Shown: positions 1 to 7,215 of the stretch, in pieces
Layout: each line of letters opens with the position of its first letter
Position numbering within the stretch: the stretch's first letter is position 1
Assembly (NCBI GenBank): GCA_001724175.1
Contig: MEDT01000053.1
Location: 1 to 37,653 of the forward strand
Reading direction: 5' to 3'
From: Cytophagaceae bacterium SCN 52-12
GTDB lineage: Bacteria > Bacteroidota > Bacteroidia > Cytophagales > Spirosomataceae
Length of the DNA stretch: 37,653 nt
The notes under the pieces: model-generated
Seen by the model: the letters and a program-made list of their open reading frames with translations, nothing else
What the model was told of the DNA's origin: nothing
The model's database searches: none
Translations under genes and position numbers: made by a program

Positions 1-165
1 GTGAACCTGCTCGTCCCGCCCCTCCTCCAGCACCGGATTGATCTCCATTTCTTCCTTTATCCTCTGCTCAAGCTCCATAGTTGTCAGGTGGAGCAGGTTC
101 AGCATCTGAATCTGCAACGGGGAGTACTTTAAAGTCTGTTTTTGTACCTGAGCCTGTCTTTGCAT
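1..165 (-). CDS. rpoN: RNA polymerase sigma-54 factor, 5' part only
   Basis: The first 55 codons of a minus-strand gene that leaves the window at position 1. The peptide carries the hallmark of sigma-54 region I: a glutamine- and leucine-rich helix (LKYSPLQIQMLNLLHLTTME) followed by LEQRIKEEMEINPVLEEG. Region I contacts bacterial enhancer-binding proteins and holds the RNA polymerase closed complex inactive until ATP hydrolysis. The ATG at 165-163 aligns with the usual short N-terminus of the family. It is divergent from the histidine kinase at 283, with 117 bp between them. The core-binding and RpoN-box domains lie outside the window, so integrity cannot be judged. Confidence 0.9.
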   Translation of the reverse strand, partial: MQRQAQVQKQTLKYSPLQIQMLNLLHLTTMELEQRIKEEMEINPVLEEGRDEQVH

Positions 166-211
166 GAATAATTTACTATTTTACGCCTGCTATGAGTTCA
201 CACATATTGCG

Positions 212-229
212 ATACTCAAATATGAGTAT
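212..229. promoter_or_regulatory. Inverted repeat between rpoN and the histidine kinase
   Basis: A perfect 7-bp inverted repeat, ATACTCA (212-218) and TGAGTAT (223-229), with a 4-bp AATA spacer. A third half-site-like TATGAGT lies at 191-197. It sits in the short divergent intergenic region, so it could be an operator for either gene. No matching regulator is recognised, and the role is inference. Confidence 0.3.
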
Positions 230-282
230 AAAATTCCACATTTAGCGAATAAACCTCATTAAACTAATTTGCCGAATTAGCG

Positions 283-1755
283 ATGAACTTCAAACTGTAC
301 CAGGCGCCCAAGTTCAGGTTTGGCTTCCGCGATTCCCACACGCTGTTCCGCCTGCTGTTTCTGGTACCCATTTTCCTGATCGTGGCGCTCTCGATCGGCT
401 TCAACCGGGTAAACCGTCACCTGGTTTTCTATGCCGCCCAGGTCGATAACAGCCAGGATGTGCTGTCGGCGCTGAGCGACCTGTCGATGGTACTTCACGA
501 AATCAATTTCAACATCGTTGCCCACAACGCCTACGGCAATAAAGCCAACAAGGAACTGGCCCTCGAAAATGCATCGGCTATACCGCAGCTTCTCCAAAAG
601 CTCGATTCGCTGGTCTCCGGCAACTCCGACCAATCCACGCTGGCTTCGGGGATCCGGCGGCAAATTTACGGCTTGTACCAGTTCAATCCTGCCGACGGGA
701 TCCCGGATATGAGCTTTTTCACCCGCCAGGGCAAGCTTCCCATTCCCAATACGACAGAAATGCGTGAAGTATACGATCTCATCGATCGCATGAAGACGAA
801 GGCAGGCTTGCTGATGGAAAGCAGGCTGCAAAGTCGGAACGCCTACCAGGAGCAGCTTTTTAAATACAACTGGCTTCTTACGCTGGCTTCCGTAGTATTC
901 ATGGCGGGCATATTTTACCTGCTCGATAAAAAACTGGTGGAAAACAGGAAGTACCGCGCAGAGCTGGAAAATAAAATAGAGAACCTCAACCGGTCCAACA
1001 GCGAGCTGGAACAATTTGCCTACAGTGCATCCCACGATCTCCAGGAACCGCTGCGGAAGATAAAGAGCTTCTCGGATCGCCTCGCTCAGAAACATGCTCC
1101 GGAACTGAATACGGAAAGCCGCCTCCTTCTCGATAAGATCAGCAGCTCCGCGGGGCGTATGCAGCGGCTCATCCATGATCTGCTCGCTTTTTCGCAGCTA
1201 ATGAGAACCTCGAGCACCAAAGAACCGGTTTCCCTCAACAAAGTGCTGCGCGAAGTAAGAAGCAACCTGTCGCTGATCATTCTTGAAAAAAATGCGGTCA
1301 TCACCAGCGACGACCTCCCCGTTGTGAGCGCTTATCCCTCGCAGATGATACAGTTATTTCAGAACCTCATCGAAAATTCTTTGAAATACAGCAAGCCCGA
1401 CCTTACACCTTCGATCGGGATTTCGTACGCAATAATGAAGGGAAGCGAGATCGGCAGCTGTATGCCGGCGCATAAGAACCTTGATTTCCATGCTATTACG
1501 ATTACCGACAACGGCATAGGCTTTGCCGAGGAGTTTGCAGAAAAGGTCTTCGCGCTTTTCCAGCGCCTGCACGGCCGGGAGGATTACGAGGGCACGGGTA
1601 TAGGGCTGGCCATCTGCAAGCGCGTCGTCACCAATCACAACGGGTATATAACGGCAAAGGCTATCAAAGGACTGGGCGCTTCGTTCTCCTTCTATCTTCC
1701 TCTCGACGGCTCTTTCTCCGGGCAATATGAAGAAAAAAGCCCGGAGGCTGTATAG
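283..1755 (+). CDS. Membrane sensor histidine kinase
   Basis: A 490-residue two-component sensor kinase. A transmembrane helix at about 21-40, an extracytoplasmic region of about 155 residues (41-195) without a recognisable sensor family, and a second helix at about 196-215 place the sensor outside and the kinase inside. A short coiled linker leads to the HisKA dimerisation domain with phosphoacceptor His251 in SASHDLQEPLRK, the variant common in phytochrome-like kinases. The ATPase domain shows the N box (N361, N365), the G1 box with D409 and G411, an F box, and a G2 box GTGIGLA at 437-443. All catalytic motifs are intact. The response regulator at 2250 is a plausible partner by proximity only, because the minus-strand ytxH-like gene lies between them. 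The last codons overlap the terminator of that gene. Confidence 0.93.
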   Translation: MNFKLYQAPKFRFGFRDSHTLFRLLFLVPIFLIVALSIGFNRVNRHLVFYAAQVDNSQDVLSALSDLSMVLHEINFNIVAHNAYGNKANKELALENASAIPQLLQKLDSLVSGNSDQSTLASGIRRQIYGLYQFNPADGIPDMSFFTRQGKLPIPNTTEMREVYDLIDRMKTKAGLLMESRLQSRNAYQEQLFKYNWLLTLASVVFMAGIFYLLDKKLVENRKYRAELENKIENLNRSNSELEQFAYSASHDLQEPLRKIKSFSDRLAQKHAPELNTESRLLLDKISSSAGRMQRLIHDLLAFSQLMRTSSTKEPVSLNKVLREVRSNLSLIILEKNAVITSDDLPVVSAYPSQMIQLFQNLIENSLKYSKPDLTPSIGISYAIMKGSEIGSCMPAHKNLDFHAITITDNGIGFAEEFAEKVFALFQRLHGREDYEGTGIGLAICKRVVTNHNGYITAKAIKGLGASFSFYLPLDGSFSGQYEEKSPEAV

Positions 1756-1769
1756 ACAGCTCCGGGCTT
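1731..1769 (-). terminator. Minus-strand intrinsic terminator overlapping the kinase 3' end
   Basis: A perfect 10-bp stem, 1737-1746 with 1760-1769, extended by CTGT/ACAG (1748-1751 with 1756-1759). Reading the minus strand, the stem is followed by six T residues (complement of 1733-1738). It therefore ends the transcript of the minus-strand gene at 1789-2052. The stop codon of the plus-strand kinase (1753-1755) lies in the loop. On the plus strand the stem is followed by only TT, so it may act weakly in that direction. Confidence 0.8.
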
Positions 1770-1788
1770 CCATGCTGAAAGCAGCATA

Positions 1789-2052
1789 CTAAGCTTTTTC
1801 TGTAGCTTCCTGGATGGCCTCTTTGGCTTCCTGTTTGGCCTTATAAGCTGTATCTTTTAGCTTCTGAGCAGCCTCTACGACCTTTCTTTTACTTGAATCG
1901 AGGGTGTCGAGCGCATCATGCGACCATCCCTCCGCTGTTCTCCTGATTTTACGGCGGGTTTTGCTTCCCTCATCCGGGGCAAACAAAAGACCAATTACTG
2001 CGCCGGCTGCGGCTGCTGTTACTATTCCCCAAAAAACTCTTGTGTTGATCAT
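1789..2052 (-). CDS. YtxH-domain small membrane protein
   Basis: An 87-residue protein with a Gly/Ala-rich transmembrane helix near the N-terminus (about 5-24, ending IGLLFAPDEGSKTRR) and a lysine/alanine-rich helical tail with periodic charged residues (45-87). The L-F-A-P-x-x-G-x-x-x-R-x-x-I pattern is the signature of YtxH-type stress-associated or gas-vesicle-like proteins, which are widespread in Bacteroidota. Biochemical function is unknown; related proteins are often induced by general or envelope stress. It is monocistronic on the minus strand, with its own terminator at 1731-1769. A TATATTTG box on the minus strand (complement of 2187-2194) matches the Bacteroidota -7 consensus TAnnTTTG and could drive it. 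Confidence 0.85.
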   Translation of the reverse strand: MINTRVFWGIVTAAAAGAVIGLLFAPDEGSKTRRKIRRTAEGWSHDALDTLDSSKRKVVEAAQKLKDTAYKAKQEAKEAIQEATEKA

Positions 2053-2249
2053 AATTCTTGCAGGTTTTAAGTGCGTATTACTGGTTAGCGGCCAGACGGA
2101 AACAGGGTTTTTTCCTACTTACACGCGTATGCTTTTCTACATACTGTGGAAATGGTATCCCGTATAAACTCCGAGAGGCATCCTGTCAAATATACGAACA
2201 ATGTGGCAAGATTATTTTAGGAAAGCTGGTAATAATCTTAATCGACTCA

Positions 2250-2609
2250 ATGAGAATCGTAATTATTGAAGATGAGGAAGAGCTGGGTATCCTGATGGAA
2301 AATTACCTCAAAAAAAGGGTTTTAGGTCAGAACGAGGGAAGCGTGACGATTGCCAAAAACCTGAAGGACGGGATCTCCTTTATAAGGGAAATAAATCCTG
2401 AGTGGGTCATCCTGGACAATAATCTGCCGGATGGAAAGGGGATACAGGCGCTTGGGAATATCCGCAGGATCGCACGGACGACCCAGATCCTGGTCATGAG
2501 CGCGATGACAAACCTGAAAGACGAAGCCCTCCGGAACGGCGCCGACTATTTTTTAGGAAAACCTATCAGCTTTACTGAAATCAACAGGATTATTAATAAA
2601 AGCCAGTAA
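2250..2609 (+). CDS. Single-domain response regulator (receiver only)
   Basis: A 119-residue CheY-like receiver with no output domain. Acidic pocket D8/E9, phosphoacceptor D56 in VILDNNLPDG, switch residue S84 in VMSAMT, and K104 in LGKPIS are all present. The open frame continues upstream, but the ATG at 2250 places the conserved first beta strand (RIVIIEDEEE) at the N-terminus as in the family, so the longer version is rejected. Stand-alone receivers act as phosphorelay intermediates or bind targets directly. The histidine kinase 500 bp upstream is a candidate donor. No strong Shine-Dalgarno sequence is visible, which is normal for Bacteroidota. Confidence 0.9.
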   Translation: MRIVIIEDEEELGILMENYLKKRVLGQNEGSVTIAKNLKDGISFIREINPEWVILDNNLPDGKGIQALGNIRRIARTTQILVMSAMTNLKDEALRNGADYFLGKPISFTEINRIINKSQ

Positions 2610-2879
2610 AGAGATTTATAGCAAAAAATCCATAGTACTACTAGGATATAAGTTTTATTTATATTAAATTCGCCTGTATAACATAGATAACTGGTTTTAA
2701 CTGATAGATCATACTATTTCCGGCAGACCAACAACCATGCTGCCACCGCGGTTTTTCTGGTAGTCGGAAAATGCCTCATACCGGCAAAATCGGTTAACTC
2801 GCCTGAAACTTTAAATAAATATTATTCTTTCAGGCCTGGTATTAAACTTTAACTTGTTTTAAGGTTTTTTTTTACAGAA

Positions 2880-3020
2880 TTTTACACCCGGATCAAGCGG
2901 ACAGTCCGTTTATCCTTATGACATAGACAGAGTTGCGGCCCCTGCGCCGCATTGAAGATAAAGTATAGTATGTATAGTTGGAGTCCGCCATATGGTTTTA
3001 CCGTGTGGCGGCTTTGTTTT
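2880..3020 (+). ncRNA. Candidate small RNA with three hairpins
   Basis: Three hairpins follow one another: 2895-2900 with 2906-2911 (one G.U pair), a perfect 6-bp TGCGGC/GCCGCA stem at 2934-2939 with 2946-2951, and the terminator stem at 2985-2995 with 3001-3011. The 5' end is not defined; no clear TAnnTTTG box was found. It could be an independent small RNA or the 3' UTR of the response-regulator mRNA. No known RNA family was recognised. Confidence 0.35.
2985..3020 (+). terminator. Plus-strand intrinsic terminator
   Basis: An 11-bp stem (2985-2995 with 3001-3011) closes a 5-nt TTTTA loop and is followed by CTTTGTTTTA. Two of the pairs are G.U on the plus-strand RNA but would be C/A mismatches on the minus-strand RNA, and only the plus strand has a U-rich tail. 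It therefore stops plus-strand transcription from the response-regulator side before it enters the convergent LacI-type gene. Confidence 0.7.
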
Positions 3021-3034
3021 ATCCCTTTCCTTCA

Positions 3035-4066
3035 TTACCTGCTTTCAGCCTGAGCCGACGACCTGCGTACCACCAGCTCGTGGGGCAGCATGATCTTTTC
3101 GGGCTTACCGGGCGGTGATACTCGGCTGAGCCGCCTCATCAAAGCATGGAGGGCGGTTTCGCCCACCAGCGTACCGGGATAACGTACGGTGGTCAGCTGC
3201 GGGTCTATGAACTGTGAAACCGGGTCGTCATTAAAGCCTACAACTGCTATGTCGCCCGGAATTCTATACCCGCGCTCTTTATAAGCCTTTATAAAGCTCA
3301 CCGCGCACAGGTCGTTCGCTATAAATATGCCGTCGGGCTTGTCTTCTTTTTCATGCAGATACAAAGCGAGTCCTGCGCCGGCTGCTTCACTGAGATCCTT
3401 TACCAGCAGCAGGTCGTCCGAAAACACCGCTCCGCTTTCATGCAGGGCGCTGAGGTAGCCCCGGTGTCTATCGGCATATACGTTCCGCCTCAGGTCTCCG
3501 GTCACATGCATGATGCGCCGGCGGCCCTCTTCAAGCAGGTGCCCGGTAGCGTCCCTCCCTGCCTCGAAGTTATTGATCGTCACGCTATCGGCCCCGAATG
3601 TGTCGTCAGGCACCCTGTCGAAAAACAGCAACGGTATCTCCCTCTCCATAAACCGGTTAAAGTGGGCATAATCCGTAGTGTCATAAGCCAGCGAGATCAA
3701 AAGGCCGTCGACCCTGCTGTTGAACATCGTCAGGGCATTGGCGGCCTCTTTCTGCATCGACTCGAGCGATTGTGTAATGAGAAGGTTATAGCCGGCTTCG
3801 TTGGCGACCCGCTCCATTCCCGAGAGCACTTCCGACATAAAATTGCTGTTGAGCCGCGGCACAATAACCCCCAGCGTATTGGTTTTTCTTCGCCGGAGGT
3901 TGCTGGCAAAAGCGTTGAAGCGGTATTCCATTTCCTCGGCCTTCTTCCTGACCAGCTTTTTCGTGTTCTCATGGATAGCCGGGTGGTCCTTCAGCGCCCT
4001 GCTCACCGTAGCGGCGGAAAGCCCCAGCGCTTCAGCAATATCATAAATAGTGGTTTCACGAAACAT
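3035..4066 (-). CDS. LacI-family transcriptional regulator
   Basis: A 343-residue protein. The N-terminal LacI helix-turn-helix reads TIYDIAEALGLSAATVSRAL (about 6-25) with the hinge helix near 47-60. A periplasmic-binding-protein-like effector domain follows from about 63 (TLGVIVPRLNSNFMSEVLSG) to the end, including the conserved FFDRVP and VVGFNDDPVSQFIDPQLTTV segments. It is divergent from uxuA, and a LacI-type palindrome (4142-4155) sits between them, so it most likely controls the uxuA operon and perhaps itself. By context the effector would be a uronate or mannonate-type sugar; this is inference. The 252 bp between the two starts hold operator, promoters and a repeat element. Confidence 0.93.
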   Translation of the reverse strand: MFRETTIYDIAEALGLSAATVSRALKDHPAIHENTKKLVRKKAEEMEYRFNAFASNLRRRKTNTLGVIVPRLNSNFMSEVLSGMERVANEAGYNLLITQSLESMQKEAANALTMFNSRVDGLLISLAYDTTDYAHFNRFMEREIPLLFFDRVPDDTFGADSVTINNFEAGRDATGHLLEEGRRRIMHVTGDLRRNVYADRHRGYLSALHESGAVFSDDLLLVKDLSEAAGAGLALYLHEKEDKPDGIFIANDLCAVSFIKAYKERGYRIPGDIAVVGFNDDPVSQFIDPQLTTVRYPGTLVGETALHALMRRLSRVSPPGKPEKIMLPHELVVRRSSAQAESR

Positions 4067-4085
4067 AATACTATAGGTATAACGC

Positions 4086-4093
4086 CAAAACTA
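4086..4093 (-). promoter_or_regulatory. Candidate -7 box for the LacI-family gene
   Basis: The complement reads TAGTTTTG, matching the Bacteroidota TAnnTTTG consensus, 20 bp before the start codon at 4066. No clear -33 TTTG was found at the usual spacing, so only the -7 half is supported. Confidence 0.35.
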
Positions 4094-4141
4094 GCGAACC
4101 TCCCGCGGAAAATACAGGATTAATCGAGGAAATTATTTTAA

Positions 4142-4155
4142 TGCAATCGGTTGCA
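4142..4155. promoter_or_regulatory. LacI-type operator
   Basis: The 14-bp near-perfect palindrome TGCAATCGGTTGCA has the central CG and TGCAA half-sites typical of LacI/PurR-family operators (one asymmetric position). It lies in the divergent region between the LacI-family gene and uxuA, and overlaps the TTG expected as the -33 element of the uxuA promoter. Repressor binding here would block polymerase. The match is direct; which protein binds is inferred from position. Confidence 0.7.
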
Positions 4156-4179
4156 AAAACAAAAATAAAGATATATTTG
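4149..4179 (+). promoter_or_regulatory. Candidate promoter of the uxuA operon
   Basis: TATATTTG at 4172-4179 matches the Bacteroidota -7 consensus TAnnTTTG exactly, with GGTTG at 4149-4153 about 18 bp upstream as a plausible -33 element. The leader to the ATG at 4319 would be about 130 nt and would contain the whole heptad-repeat element at 4195-4306. Confidence 0.5.
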
Positions 4180-4194
4180 CGCTTGTTACAGCCC

Positions 4195-4318
4195 GGGTAG
4201 CCGTCAGCAAGCGGCTATCGGCTCGCGGCGACCCGGACAGGCTGTCGATGAATAGGGGCTGATAGCTAATAGCTGATTGCTGACAGCAGATCGCTGACGG
4301 CTCATAACCTTTATCCAG
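4195..4318. repeat. Mirrored heptad-repeat element 1, before uxuA
   Basis: The right arm is seven uninterrupted 7-bp units (4258-4306) with consensus GCTGATA. The left arm is five 7-bp units in the opposite orientation (4195-4229; units such as CGTCAGC and TATCGGC). A spacer of about 28 bp contains GATGAATA. A short conserved tail, AACCTTTATCCAG, then leads directly into the uxuA start codon. The arms are imperfectly complementary, so the transcribed leader could fold into a long stem. Element 2 at 7216-7325 has the same architecture and the same tail before its own start codon. Confidence 0.75.
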
Positions 4319-5527
4319 ATGAAGCATACCATGAGGTGGTTCGGGCCGGATGATCCTGTTTCTTTAATGGACATCAGGCAGGCCGGATGCCGCGGAGTCG
4401 TCACCGCTCTTCACCAGATCCCGGTGGGCGATACCTGGCAGCCTGCGGAGATCAAAAAACGGCAGCAGCTGGTCGAAGCAGGCAATTCCGGATACTCTCC
4501 TCTTTATTGGGATGTAGTCGAAAGCCTCCCGGTCCACGAAGATATCAAGAAGGGCAGACCGGCCCGGAGAATATTCATAGATCGCTACATACAATCGCTC
4601 CGGAACCTGGCCAACTCGGGTATACGGACCGTATGCTACAATTTCATGCCTGTGCTGGACTGGTCGAGGACAAACGTAAGCTACAAATTGCCCGACGGCT
4701 CCATGACGCTGCGGTACGTACTGGCAGATTTTGCGCTCTTTGACCTGTATATTCTCAAACGCCCTGACGCAGAGAAGGATTACGACCAGCCTACCCGCGA
4801 AGCAGCATACAAGAGGTGGAAATCTGCCACCCGGCACGAGCTGGCCCGCCTTACCGACACCATACTCCTGGGACTGCCGGGCACGGAAGAAAAATTCGAG
4901 CTGGCTGAATTCCAGGGACTGCTCGATGCATACCGGGACGTAGGAGAAGCCGGCTTGCGTGAAAACCTCTATCACTTCCTGCAGGAAGCCGGCCCCGCAG
5001 CAAGCGAGGCCGGAATCAATTTATGTATCCATCCCGACGACCCGCCCCGGCCGCTCCTGGGGCTCCCCAGGGTGGTAAGCACCGCTTCCGATATCTCACG
5101 GTTGTTTTCAGCATATCCTCATTCCTCTAACGGGCTCACTTTCTGCACCGGTTCTCTTGGCGTACGCCCGGATAACAACCTTCCGCAGATGGCGGAAACC
5201 TTTGCATCCCGTATTCATTTCGTTCACCTGAGGAGCACGCTGCGGGAGCAGAATCCCCTCGACTTTCATGAAGCGCCGCATCTTCAGGGCGATGTCGATA
5301 TGTACGCAATTGTAAAAACGCTCAAAAAAGAGGAGCAGAGACGATATGCGGAGGGCGTGCAAAATGCTGAAATTCCTATGAGGCCCGATCACGGCTTCCA
5401 GATGCTCGACGACCTCGGCAAGACTACGTATCCCGGGTATTCGGCCATTGGGAGGCTTAAAGGGCTTGCCGAGCTAAGAGGCCTGGAGCTGGCGGTCGAA
5501 AAAGAGCTCTTGTTTCAATCCCAATAA
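4319..5527 (+). CDS. uxuA: Mannonate dehydratase
   Basis: A 402-residue cytoplasmic enzyme that dehydrates D-mannonate to 2-keto-3-deoxy-D-gluconate in glucuronate catabolism. The N-terminus (MRWFGPDDPVSLMDIRQAG, then GVVTALHQIPVG) and the stretch VVESLPVHEDIKKG are diagnostic for UxuA. YNFMPVLDWSRT and the metal-site region around INLCIHPDDPP and HFVHLRS are also present. Length is close to the usual 390-400 residues. The ATG at 4319 gives the family's short lead before RWFGP. It is the first gene of a plus-strand operon (SDR 8 bp downstream, then ThuA-like and Gfo/Idh/MocA). It is probably repressed by the divergent LacI-family protein through the operator at 4142-4155. Confidence 0.95.
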   Translation: MKHTMRWFGPDDPVSLMDIRQAGCRGVVTALHQIPVGDTWQPAEIKKRQQLVEAGNSGYSPLYWDVVESLPVHEDIKKGRPARRIFIDRYIQSLRNLANSGIRTVCYNFMPVLDWSRTNVSYKLPDGSMTLRYVLADFALFDLYILKRPDAEKDYDQPTREAAYKRWKSATRHELARLTDTILLGLPGTEEKFELAEFQGLLDAYRDVGEAGLRENLYHFLQEAGPAASEAGINLCIHPDDPPRPLLGLPRVVSTASDISRLFSAYPHSSNGLTFCTGSLGVRPDNNLPQMAETFASRIHFVHLRSTLREQNPLDFHEAPHLQGDVDMYAIVKTLKKEEQRRYAEGVQNAEIPMRPDHGFQMLDDLGKTTYPGYSAIGRLKGLAELRGLELAVEKELLFQSQ

Positions 5528-5535
5528 CCATTCAG

Positions 5536-6327
5536 ATGCCAGACCCAAAATATTCTCCGCGCAACATTCCGCCCCCCGTATTCTCCCTGGAAGGACAACT
5601 GGCCGTTATTACCGGCGGCGGAAGCGGTATCGGGTTTTATATCGCCCAATGTATGACTGCAGCCGGAGCCCGGGTGCTGATTACCGGCCGCCGGGAAGAG
5701 GTGCTCAAAGAAGCTGCGGCTGATTTGGGAGACAAAGCCTCTTATATAGTCAACGACGTGACCGACACTGCCGGTTTGCCCGGCCTGGTAGACCGGATAG
5801 AAAAAGAAGCCGGGCCGATCACCACGCTTGTCAACAACGCCGGTATTAACATGAAAAAGCCGATCTGGGAAGTAACAGACGGCGATTTCGACAAAATACT
5901 GCAGACCAACCTGCATGCTGTCTTCTCGCTGACGCGGGAGTGCGCCAGGCGGATGAAAGAGCGGAGGGCGGGGTCTGTCATCATGCTTTCCTCTATGGCC
6001 GCGCTTTATGGAATCGACCGGGTGATCGCCTATTCTGCATCCAAATCCGCCGTAGGAGGGATGGTAAAAGCAATGGCTACGGAGTTTTCTCCTTTCAATA
6101 TCCGGGTTAACGCCATAGCGCCCGGGTTTATAGAAACACCGATGATGCTCACCGCCATGAACGGCGATCCTTCCAGGAGAGACAAAGCCCTGGACCGCAC
6201 CCCCATGGGTATCTGGGGAAAACCCGAAGATATAGGCTGGGCTGCGGTATACCTTGCGTCGCCGGCAGCAAAGTTCGTTACCGGCGTTACGCTGCCCGTA
6301 GACGGGGGGAATTCGATAGGATTTTAG
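5536..6327 (+). CDS. SDR-family dehydrogenase, probable mannonate oxidoreductase
   Basis: A 263-residue classical short-chain dehydrogenase. It has the cofactor motif TGGGSGIG at about 26-33, NNAG at 100-103, catalytic S152/S153 with Y166 and K170 (YSASK), and the C-terminal VDGGNS. It lies 8 bp after uxuA, so co-expression is near certain. In several bacteria, for example the Bacillus uxu/yjm cluster, fructuronate reduction to D-mannonate is done by an SDR instead of the long-chain UxuB. The position supports that role here. Gluconate 5-dehydrogenase or 2-keto-3-deoxygluconate oxidoreductase activity is the main alternative. No UxuB or UxaC is present in the window. Confidence 0.85.
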   Translation: MPDPKYSPRNIPPPVFSLEGQLAVITGGGSGIGFYIAQCMTAAGARVLITGRREEVLKEAAADLGDKASYIVNDVTDTAGLPGLVDRIEKEAGPITTLVNNAGINMKKPIWEVTDGDFDKILQTNLHAVFSLTRECARRMKERRAGSVIMLSSMAALYGIDRVIAYSASKSAVGGMVKAMATEFSPFNIRVNAIAPGFIETPMMLTAMNGDPSRRDKALDRTPMGIWGKPEDIGWAAVYLASPAAKFVTGVTLPVDGGNSIGF

Positions 6328-6355
6328 AGGGATACGAAGCTAAACAAAATAATAT

Positions 6356-7195
6356 ATGTTCAGAAGCAGTATAACTTTCATGATGCTGGGGCTGCTATTG
6401 ATAGTATCTCCCGGCGCACATTCGCAAAAAGTCAGATGGAATAAAGTCAAGCTACTTTTCTATACCAAAAACGGCCAGGGATTCGTCCATGATAATATCT
6501 CGAACTCCATTCAGGCCATCAGGGAATTAAGCGCCGAATACGGCTTCAAAGTAGATGCTACCGACGACCCCGGTGTGTTTACCGATGATAATCTCCGTCA
6601 ATATGATGCCATCGTTTTTTCCAATACCAACAACAACGTGTTTGATACCGATGCCCAGCGGGTGGCCTTTATGAGGTACATACAGGCCGGCGGAGGGTTT
6701 GCCGGGATACACTCCGCATCGGGCACAGAGCGCAAATGGAGGTGGTTCAAGCAGCTTCTCGGTGCTACTTTTTACTGGCACGACAAATTCCAGCCCTTCG
6801 ATGTGCTGATCCTGGATGAGCATCACCCCTCGGTAAAGCACCTTCCCGGCCGGTGGAGCCGGTCAAAGGGAGATGAGTTCTATTTCCTGAAGGAGATGGG
6901 CGTCAACCTCCGGATCATCGCCGTGAACGACGCCACAACGCTCCGGGGAGACAATCCCAAGCGCCTGGATACTTTCGGCGACGTTTTCCCCTCGGTATGG
7001 TGCCAGGAATTCGACGGCGGAAGGTCGTGGTATACTTCCCTGGGTCACGATAAAAACGATTATCTGGACCCGGAATTCAGAAGACATATCCTGGGCGGCA
7101 TCAAGTGGGCAATAGGCAAACAAAAGCCGCGCGACTACCGCAGGGCTTATGCCGCAACCCCGCTCGACCCTGTCAGGAAAGCAGGTAAGCGTTGA
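6356..7195 (+). CDS. Secreted ThuA-like protein
   Basis: A 279-residue protein with a cleavable signal peptide (hydrophobic 5-20, likely cut after AHS at about 23) and a ThuA-type glutamine-amidotransferase-like fold: VKLLFYTKNGQGFVHD, YDAIVFSNTNNNVF, GGFAGIHSASGTE, WYTSLGHDKNDY and HILGGIKWAIG. ThuA-fold proteins lack the amidotransferase cysteine. They are often found with Gfo/Idh/MocA oxidoreductases; ThuA and ThuB of rhizobia act together in 3-keto-trehalose formation. Here the next gene is such an oxidoreductase, also exported, so a thuAB-like pair working on a sugar outside the cytoplasm is a reasonable inference. The exact reaction is unknown. Confidence 0.85.
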   Translation: MFRSSITFMMLGLLLIVSPGAHSQKVRWNKVKLLFYTKNGQGFVHDNISNSIQAIRELSAEYGFKVDATDDPGVFTDDNLRQYDAIVFSNTNNNVFDTDAQRVAFMRYIQAGGGFAGIHSASGTERKWRWFKQLLGATFYWHDKFQPFDVLILDEHHPSVKHLPGRWSRSKGDEFYFLKEMGVNLRIIAVNDATTLRGDNPKRLDTFGDVFPSVWCQEFDGGRSWYTSLGHDKNDYLDPEFRRHILGGIKWAIGKQKPRDYRRAYAATPLDPVRKAGKR

Positions 7196-7215
7196 TAATC
7201 AATAGCCTTTATACC

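Larger units (their letters stand above)
2610..3034. other. Long intergenic region with palindromes and a 9-T run
   Basis: 425 bp without a convincing gene. It contains a perfect 8-bp inverted repeat GCCTGAAA/TTTCAGGC (2801-2808 and 2828-2835, 19-nt loop), a run of nine T at about 2865-2873 behind a weak AT stem that may end the response-regulator transcript, and then three consecutive hairpins that finish in a plus-strand terminator (2895-3020, listed separately). Both flanking genes point toward this region. Confidence 0.6.

Noticed and set aside
277-1176. A 299-codon open frame on the minus strand opposite the histidine kinase gene
   Set aside because: It lies wholly within the kinase coding region, has no recognisable domain, and its codons mirror the kinase frame in GC-rich DNA.
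4195-4306. Heptad arrays considered as a CRISPR or as a minisatellite inside a gene
   Set aside because: Units are 7 bp with no spacers, the two arms are in opposite orientation, and no reading frame crosses them.
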